NCBI GenBank assembly: GCA_937967775.1
Contig: CALCJH010000136.1
Coordinates: 1 to 9,414, forward strand
Source: an uncultured bacterium
GTDB lineage: Bacteria > Armatimonadota > UBA5829 > DSUL01
Reading direction: 5' to 3'
DNA length: 9,414 bases
Under the pieces are notes generated by a model, which was not told the DNA's origin, did no database searches, and saw only the letters and a list, made by a program, of their open reading frames with translations. Positions 5,960 through 9,414 of this stretch are shown here, one piece after another (position 1 is the stretch's first letter; each line of letters starts with the position of its first letter). The position numbers and the translations under genes were made by a program.

Positions 5960-7975
5960 ATGCTCAACAGACTGCTCGCCGCCATAATCTGCGCTCCGCT
6001 GGCCTTTCTGGCCGCAGCGTGCGCCGCCCAGACTGTCAGCGTCCCTCAGGATGAAGCTCGCCTCTGGATCTGCCACACCGTGCCACTTCCGAAGGAGATC
6101 ACCATCCGAGAGAAGGTATCCGTTCCTGTAGACGGAGTGGCTGTGCGCGTCCCGGCACGCGCAGGCGATGTGGTCCTGACGGCGGTCGAAAGCTTGAAAC
6201 AGCCCCTTGGAACAGCCGGGAGGCCGGACCCCCTAAGCCCGACCTTCACCATCAACTTGGAGCTGGGAGGGCCATCAGCCGAACCGCTCAAGAGCCTGAA
6301 AAACGCGGGACAGGCCTGCCGGATCATTCCCGCCCCGTCAAAGGATGGTCTCACCATCATGGCGCTCCAGCCAATCGGTCTTCGCTACGGGCTCGTCACC
6401 CTCAACCAGCTTCTGCGGCCGCGCGTCCGCGGCTCCCTGGTGGAGATCCCGCTCGTCGAGATGATGGACTGGCCGGACATGGCCGACCGCGGACTATGGG
6501 GAACGGACAGCTTCCGGCAGATCCCCTGGATGGCCGAGCGGAAGATGAACATCGTGGAGCAGATCTCCAACATCGGAGTGCGCCCGGACGGCTCCACGTT
6601 CGGGAAGTACAAGGAGGGGCAGGATGCTCTTGTTGAGGTGGCTCCGAAGCTGGGAGTGAACTACGTGCCGGTGGTACTGCACCTGGAGCAGGTCATCGGC
6701 AAGGGTGTGTCCGACGCCTATCCGCAGCTGGTGGCCAAGAACGGCGGCTCCCCCCGCAGCATGTGCTACTCGGAGCCCGCCGTGGTGGACGTCATCGGAG
6801 GCTGGATCGCCGACCTGGCCAGCCAGCCGGGCGTCCGCGAAGTGGACGTCTGGATGACCGAAAACATGGCGGGAGAGAAAGGCTGCCTGTGTCCGGGGTG
6901 CGCCGGTCAGGATCGCAACGTCCTTGAGATCCGCGCCATACTGGCCGGATGGGAGAAGGCGAAAAAGCGCGTCCCGGGCGTGGGACTGCGCATCCTCACC
7001 AGTGAAGAGACAGAGGACAGCAACAGAAAGATCTTCGACGAGCTGCCCCTCGACGTCTTCATCTGGTATTACCACAGCCTGCTGACCTACACCGCTAACA
7101 GCATGCCCATGCTTCGCCCGTATCTCGCGGAATACGCGAAGAAAGGGCATCCCATCGGCGTCTGCCCCAACCTGGTCTACTCCATCCATTTCGCCCAACC
7201 GTCCACAGGACCGCAGTTCGTCCATGCCCGCATGAGCGAGTTCCTTCAGAAGGGGATGAGCGGACTGCTTGGCTATGCCACCCCGCGCGTCAACTACGGC
7301 CGATTCAACGTGGAGGCGGCGGCGGAGTGGGGGTGGAACCTCGACGGCCGCTCACCGCGGGAGTTCGCATACTCGTGGGCGGTGCGGCAGGGACTGCGGG
7401 ACCCGGAGAAGTTCGCGGACTGGTGCGATGTGGCGGGGCCGGTCAGCTGGGCGGTCAGCGGTTCCCACTGGGCTTCCGGCGAGAACCGCAACGTGCCGGG
7501 CAAAGTGGCCAAGCGCCTGAAGGAGGGCACGCTGCCGGAGCTGGGCTTCGTGCTCTGGGACGCCTACGCAAGCCCGTGGGGAGACATCAAAGGAGAGGCG
7601 CATTTGCAGAGGTTGCTGGTGGACTCCGCGAAGGCAGTCCAGATGTCGCGGGAGATGGGCATCCCCGAGTTCTACTATGAAAGCCTGGTGTACCGCGGGC
7701 ATATGGAGGCCATCCAGGCTCTCTGGGAGCTGAGAAAGCTGGTCCGCAACGGCTCCATCCGCGAGCAGGACCGCGAGGCTGCAACCCGCTGGTTCCGCGC
7801 CTATATCCGGGGGTTGCAGCAGGTTGTGGACGTGCTGCCGCGCTGGGAGCGGCTGGTGCCGGGCCGCCCGGAGGAAGAGAAGGACTGGATGTTCACGGAC
7901 CGGCCAGTCGAGACCGCGCAGCGGATGATCGACGAGATGCGGGAGGTAGCCCGGGAGATGGGTATCCGGCTCTAA
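5960..7975 (+). CDS. Secreted GH20-like glycoside hydrolase candidate with CxCxxC motif
   Basis: The 671-residue product begins with a signal peptide (LLAAIICAPLAFLAAACAA, residues 5-23, type I cleavage likely; a lipoprotein site at C21 is possible but a poor match). Residues 30-165 have the shape of the N-terminal domain that precedes the barrel in GH20, GH67 and GH84 enzymes, ending in IGLRYGLVTLNQLL (139-152). Then IPLVEMMDWPDMADRGLWG (163-181) and ERKMNIVEQI mark entry to a TIM barrel. The canonical GH20 HxGGDE motif is absent; WMTEN (298-302) could supply an acid (E301). CLCPGC (309-314) follows it closely, recalling the cysteine cluster in some GH20-like/DUF4838 proteins. It probably acts on a polysaccharide or glycoside outside the cytoplasm, but neither linkage nor activity can be read. 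No carbohydrate-binding module is obvious. Confidence 0.68.
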   Translation: MLNRLLAAIICAPLAFLAAACAAQTVSVPQDEARLWICHTVPLPKEITIREKVSVPVDGVAVRVPARAGDVVLTAVESLKQPLGTAGRPDPLSPTFTINLELGGPSAEPLKSLKNAGQACRIIPAPSKDGLTIMALQPIGLRYGLVTLNQLLRPRVRGSLVEIPLVEMMDWPDMADRGLWGTDSFRQIPWMAERKMNIVEQISNIGVRPDGSTFGKYKEGQDALVEVAPKLGVNYVPVVLHLEQVIGKGVSDAYPQLVAKNGGSPRSMCYSEPAVVDVIGGWIADLASQPGVREVDVWMTENMAGEKGCLCPGCAGQDRNVLEIRAILAGWEKAKKRVPGVGLRILTSEETEDSNRKIFDELPLDVFIWYYHSLLTYTANSMPMLRPYLAEYAKKGHPIGVCPNLVYSIHFAQPSTGPQFVHARMSEFLQKGMSGLLGYATPRVNYGRFNVEAAAEWGWNLDGRSPREFAYSWAVRQGLRDPEKFADWCDVAGPVSWAVSGSHWASGENRNVPGKVAKRLKEGTLPELGFVLWDAYASPWGDIKGEAHLQRLLVDSAKAVQMSREMGIPEFYYESLVYRGHMEAIQALWELRKLVRNGSIREQDREAATRWFRAYIRGLQQVVDVLPRWERLVPGRPEEEKDWMFTDRPVETAQRMIDEMREVAREMGIRL

Positions 7976-8067
7976 GGCAGAGCGTTCTGCAGGAAAAGAA
8001 GCTCCGGATGAATCCGGAGCGGGGCGCCGCGCATCCAAGTCTGTGCAAGGAGGTCAAAACAGACACG
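7976..8067 (+). promoter_or_regulatory. Structured 92-nt leader with three potential stem-loops before the AhpD-like gene
   Basis: Three inverted repeats follow one another between the glycosidase stop and the AhpD-like start. The first, 7977-7990, pairs GCAGA with TCTGC around GCGT. The second, 8001-8020, pairs GCTCCGGA with TCCGGAGC around TGAA and is a strong eight-pair hairpin. The third, 8039-8064, pairs GTCTGT with ACAGAC and holds AAGGAGG (8047-8053) in its 14-base loop. No T-run follows the second hairpin, so it is not a clear terminator. The arrangement could control read-through or translation of the downstream gene. It matches no riboswitch class that I recognise. Confidence 0.45.
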
Positions 8068-8415
8068 ATGTACGGCACTGCAAAAGAGTTTTTCGAAGCG
8101 CGACGGGACAACGCGCGCAAGACCCGGGATAACGCCCCGCAGGCGGCCAAAGCGTTCGCTCAGATGGAGCTCGCCCTGATGGCTGACGGGGCGCTCAGCG
8201 CGAAGACCAAGGAGCTGGTGGCTCTGGGCATCGCGGTCGCCGAGCACTGCGTCCCCTGCATCCGGGCGCACATCGCCGCTGCGTTGGAGGAGGGCGCAAG
8301 CCGGGAGGAGATCCTGGAAGCGGCGGGCGTGGCGGTCGTCATGGCCGGAGGGCCGGCCTACATCCACATCCCTCTTGTGGTGGAAACGCTGGACGAGCTC
8401 AAGAAGGAGGAGTAG
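8068..8415 (+). CDS. AhpD-like / carboxymuconolactone decarboxylase family protein
   Basis: The 115-residue product has the signature of the alkylhydroperoxidase AhpD-like core: ELVALGIAVAEHCVPCIRAHIAAALEEGAS, with E59, C61, C64 and H68 forming the E-x-C-x-x-C-x3-H redox centre. It is an all-helical, usually oligomeric cytoplasmic protein. Members reduce peroxides through the Cys pair or serve as thiol-disulfide partners; true carboxymuconolactone decarboxylases lack this Cys pair, so a redox role is favoured. ATG at 8068 is preferred: the in-frame ATG at 8008 lies inside a strong hairpin and would add 20 residues unlike the family. AAGGAGG is 14 bases upstream of 8068, longer than normal, with the 3' arm of a stem between. 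A 42-codon ORF abuts its stop. Confidence 0.88.
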   Translation: MYGTAKEFFEARRDNARKTRDNAPQAAKAFAQMELALMADGALSAKTKELVALGIAVAEHCVPCIRAHIAAALEEGASREEILEAAGVAVVMAGGPAYIHIPLVVETLDELKKEE

Positions 8416-8544
8416 ATGGCACGCAAGGCTGTTTTCTACCCTGGAAACAGCTTTTTCACCCGGAAAGGGAACTTTGGCACGATTCTTGTAGTCAATAAGG
8501 ACGGAAACCCTATCATCTTTTCTCCTTCTGTCACCATAGTTTGA
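8416..8544 (+). CDS. Possible 42-residue small protein abutting the AhpD-like gene
   Basis: ATG follows the AhpD-like TAG with no gap, and AGGAGG (8405-8410) stands five bases before it, an ideal site for translational coupling. The product starts MARKAVFYPGNSFF, then has GTILVVNKDGNPIIF and ends SPSVTIV: a small basic protein with beta-strand-like stretches and no signal peptide. I do not recognise it. Against it being real, an intrinsic terminator (8428-8456) covers codons 5-14, and third-position GC is about half, lower than in neighbours, so this may be a non-coding 3' region with a chance frame. A second terminator starts four bases after its stop. It could be a small protein whose expression depends on terminator read-through. 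Confidence 0.4.
   Translation: MARKAVFYPGNSFFTRKGNFGTILVVNKDGNPIIFSPSVTIV
8428..8456 (+). terminator. Intrinsic terminator 13 bp after the AhpD-like gene
   Basis: GCTGTTTTC pairs with GGAAACAGC (nine pairs, one G-U) around a six-base loop TACCCT and is followed directly by TTTTT. It has the form of a Rho-independent terminator and would end most transcripts from the glycosidase/AhpD-like unit. It lies wholly inside the 42-codon frame. Confidence 0.65.
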
Positions 8545-8547
8545 CTT

Positions 8548-8575
8548 CCCGCCGCCCAAGCGGCGGGCTTTTTTT
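8548..8575 (+). terminator. Strong intrinsic terminator
   Basis: CCCGCCGC pairs perfectly with GCGGCGGG around a CCAA loop, followed by C and seven Ts. This is a textbook Rho-independent terminator for plus-strand transcripts, starting four bases after the small ORF's stop. It would not terminate the minus-strand polymerase gene, because no T-run follows on that strand. Confidence 0.92.
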
Positions 8576-8721
8576 CATCCCGCCGGTCTCGCCACCAGCC
8601 CGGGGAAGCAACTGCCTCTCCGGGGCTCCCTCTCTCCCTGCGCTCTCCCTAGGGTGGTCGAGTAGCACGGCGTCAGCCGCGCGTATAGAGATCAGTCCGC
8701 CTGCCGCCTGCAGTTTGGACT

Positions 8722-8740
8722 CGTCCGGTTGCGCCGGACG
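8722..8740 (-). repeat. Hairpin downstream of the DNA polymerase gene
   Basis: CGTCCGG and CCGGACG form a perfect seven-pair stem around a five-base loop, 65 bp past the polymerase stop. No T-run follows on the minus strand, so termination by it alone is doubtful. A perfect 12-bp palindrome GGAACGCGTTCC lies nearby at 8766-8777. The rest of 8576-8805 shows no gene that I can support: a minus-strand frame runs across it but overlaps both the terminator and the polymerase end. Confidence 0.3.
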
Positions 8741-8805
8741 GCTCAACCACCAAAGGATGCGCTCCGGAACGCGTTCCCGGAAGACCGGACTCCAGGGAAG
8801 CACTT

Positions 8806-9414
8806 TTATTCCGGTCCGCCGTCCAGGCCGAACAGATCCAGAGACTGCTGACCGCGGGCGGCAGAACGGGAAGATCGTGGTGGAGGGCACAGGTGGTCCA
8901 GATCTTCCCCCAGGGCAGGCTCAAGCCGGCAGGCGAAGCGATACAGTTTCTCCTTCAGATACTCCCGGTCCTCGTCGCCGGCATAGTCTTCGATGCGCGC
9001 AAGCGTCCCCTCCACGCGGCGATAGAGCTGCAGATAGTCTCCCTGGGAGGTTCCCTCCAGGGCGTCTGCGGCCCTCTGGAGAGAACGGCCCTGCAGGGCC
9101 TTGGCCGTGACACGCTCCCGCCTGCAGAACTCCCAGGGCTGCAGCTGTCCCTCCTCTATACGCCGCATAAAGTCCCTGTAGAGCTCTCCCACCTCTTCTT
9201 TCCGCCCCTGCGCGATCAGGTCCACAGCCCTTGCCAAAAACTCCTGCCCGAAACGCTCGTCTGCGCGCGACCGGAGGGCGGCTCCCTTGAAGACCTTCGC
9301 GCCGTCGTACCCGAACAGGACGTAGTTCTTCACCTTCAGGGAGATCATCGCCTGCCAGCGCCCATCATGCGCCAGATGGATGCCTTCGGGCAGCCGCTCA
9401 GAGACGCGCCGTAT
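8806..9414 (-). CDS. Family B DNA polymerase, C-terminal part (5' end outside window)
   Basis: About 202 residues of the C-terminal end are visible, and the frame stays open through the window edge. Near the visible start is VSERLPEGIHLAHDGRW, then SLKVKNYVLFGYDG, then GAALRSRADERFGQEFL. I recognise these as the palm-to-thumb region of bacterial PolB-type enzymes, where KxKNY(A/V)L-x-YDG follows the catalytic palm and the Lys-Asn-Tyr segment lines the primer-template. The thumb helices follow (about residues 75-160 of the visible part), and the tail is a low-complexity Ser/Arg/Pro stretch. The polymerase and exonuclease Asp motifs lie outside the window and cannot be checked. Such archaeal-style family B polymerases occur sporadically in bacteria, often for repair. 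Stop TAA at 8806. Confidence 0.85.
   Translation of the reverse strand: MRRVSERLPEGIHLAHDGRWQAMISLKVKNYVLFGYDGAKVFKGAALRSRADERFGQEFLARAVDLIAQGRKEEVGELYRDFMRRIEEGQLQPWEFCRRERVTAKALQGRSLQRAADALEGTSQGDYLQLYRRVEGTLARIEDYAGDEDREYLKEKLYRFACRLEPALGEDLDHLCPPPRSSRSAARGQQSLDLFGLDGGPE

Noticed and set aside
7352..8038. Minus-strand open frame opposite the end of the glycosidase-like gene
   Set aside because: It overlaps confident coding sequence and the strong hairpin at 8001-8020, and its product is compositionally biased with no motif.
8008..8067. Upstream ATG adding 20 residues to the AhpD-like protein
   Set aside because: The ATG lies in the loop region of a strong hairpin, and the added residues do not fit the family start.
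8531..8890. Minus-strand open frame between the polymerase gene and the terminator
   Set aside because: It overlaps the polymerase C-terminus in another frame and runs through the perfect terminator hairpin; no motif and no ribosome-binding site seen.

Overview
The window is a GC-rich bacterial segment (clearly above 60% GC by eye) with dense protein-coding content and no rRNA, tRNA, insertion sequence or CRISPR array that I can see. A flagellar rod gene places it in a motile bacterium. A family B DNA polymerase, together with a run of scattered metabolic genes (amidohydrolase_2, Gfo/Idh/MocA, uroporphyrinogen-decarboxylase-like, GH20-like secreted protein), is a mix I associate with Armatimonadota, Planctomycetota and similar environmental phyla. 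The phylum is inference only.

Left end (1-1076, minus strand): the 5' part of flgG runs off the left edge. Upstream of it, in the same direction, is a gene for an exported protein with an STN/secretin-N-like domain and a Pro/Tyr/Gly-rich tail. A 222-bp divergent spacer (1077-1298) follows, containing short palindromes and a 9-bp direct repeat.

Centre (1299-4845, plus strand): an amidohydrolase_2-type metal hydrolase is followed after 83 bp by a Gfo/Idh/MocA NAD(P)-dependent dehydrogenase, and after a further 287-bp non-coding gap by a URO-D/MtaA-like methyltransferase-fold protein. The first two are probably co-transcribed. The third has its own strong ribosome-binding site and an upstream inverted repeat, so it may be a separate unit. 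They look catabolic, but no substrate can be read from sequence.

Right centre (4970-8575): an exported ankyrin-repeat protein with a C-terminal FxLYD-like domain (minus) is divergent from a secreted 671-residue GH20-like glycosidase candidate (plus); a 23-bp near-perfect palindrome sits between them. The glycosidase gene is followed by a 92-nt spacer with three consecutive potential stem-loops, the last holding the Shine-Dalgarno of an AhpD/carboxymuconolactone-decarboxylase-like gene in its loop. Abutting the AhpD-like stop codon is a 42-codon ORF with a textbook Shine-Dalgarno. An intrinsic terminator lies inside this ORF and a second lies just after it.

Right end (8576-9414): a 230-bp non-coding stretch, then the C-terminal part of a bacterial family B DNA polymerase on the minus strand, whose 5' part lies beyond the window. 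No complete, clearly new multi-gene system is evident. The most unusual parts are the structured leader and the tiny ORF with an internal terminator around the AhpD-like gene.
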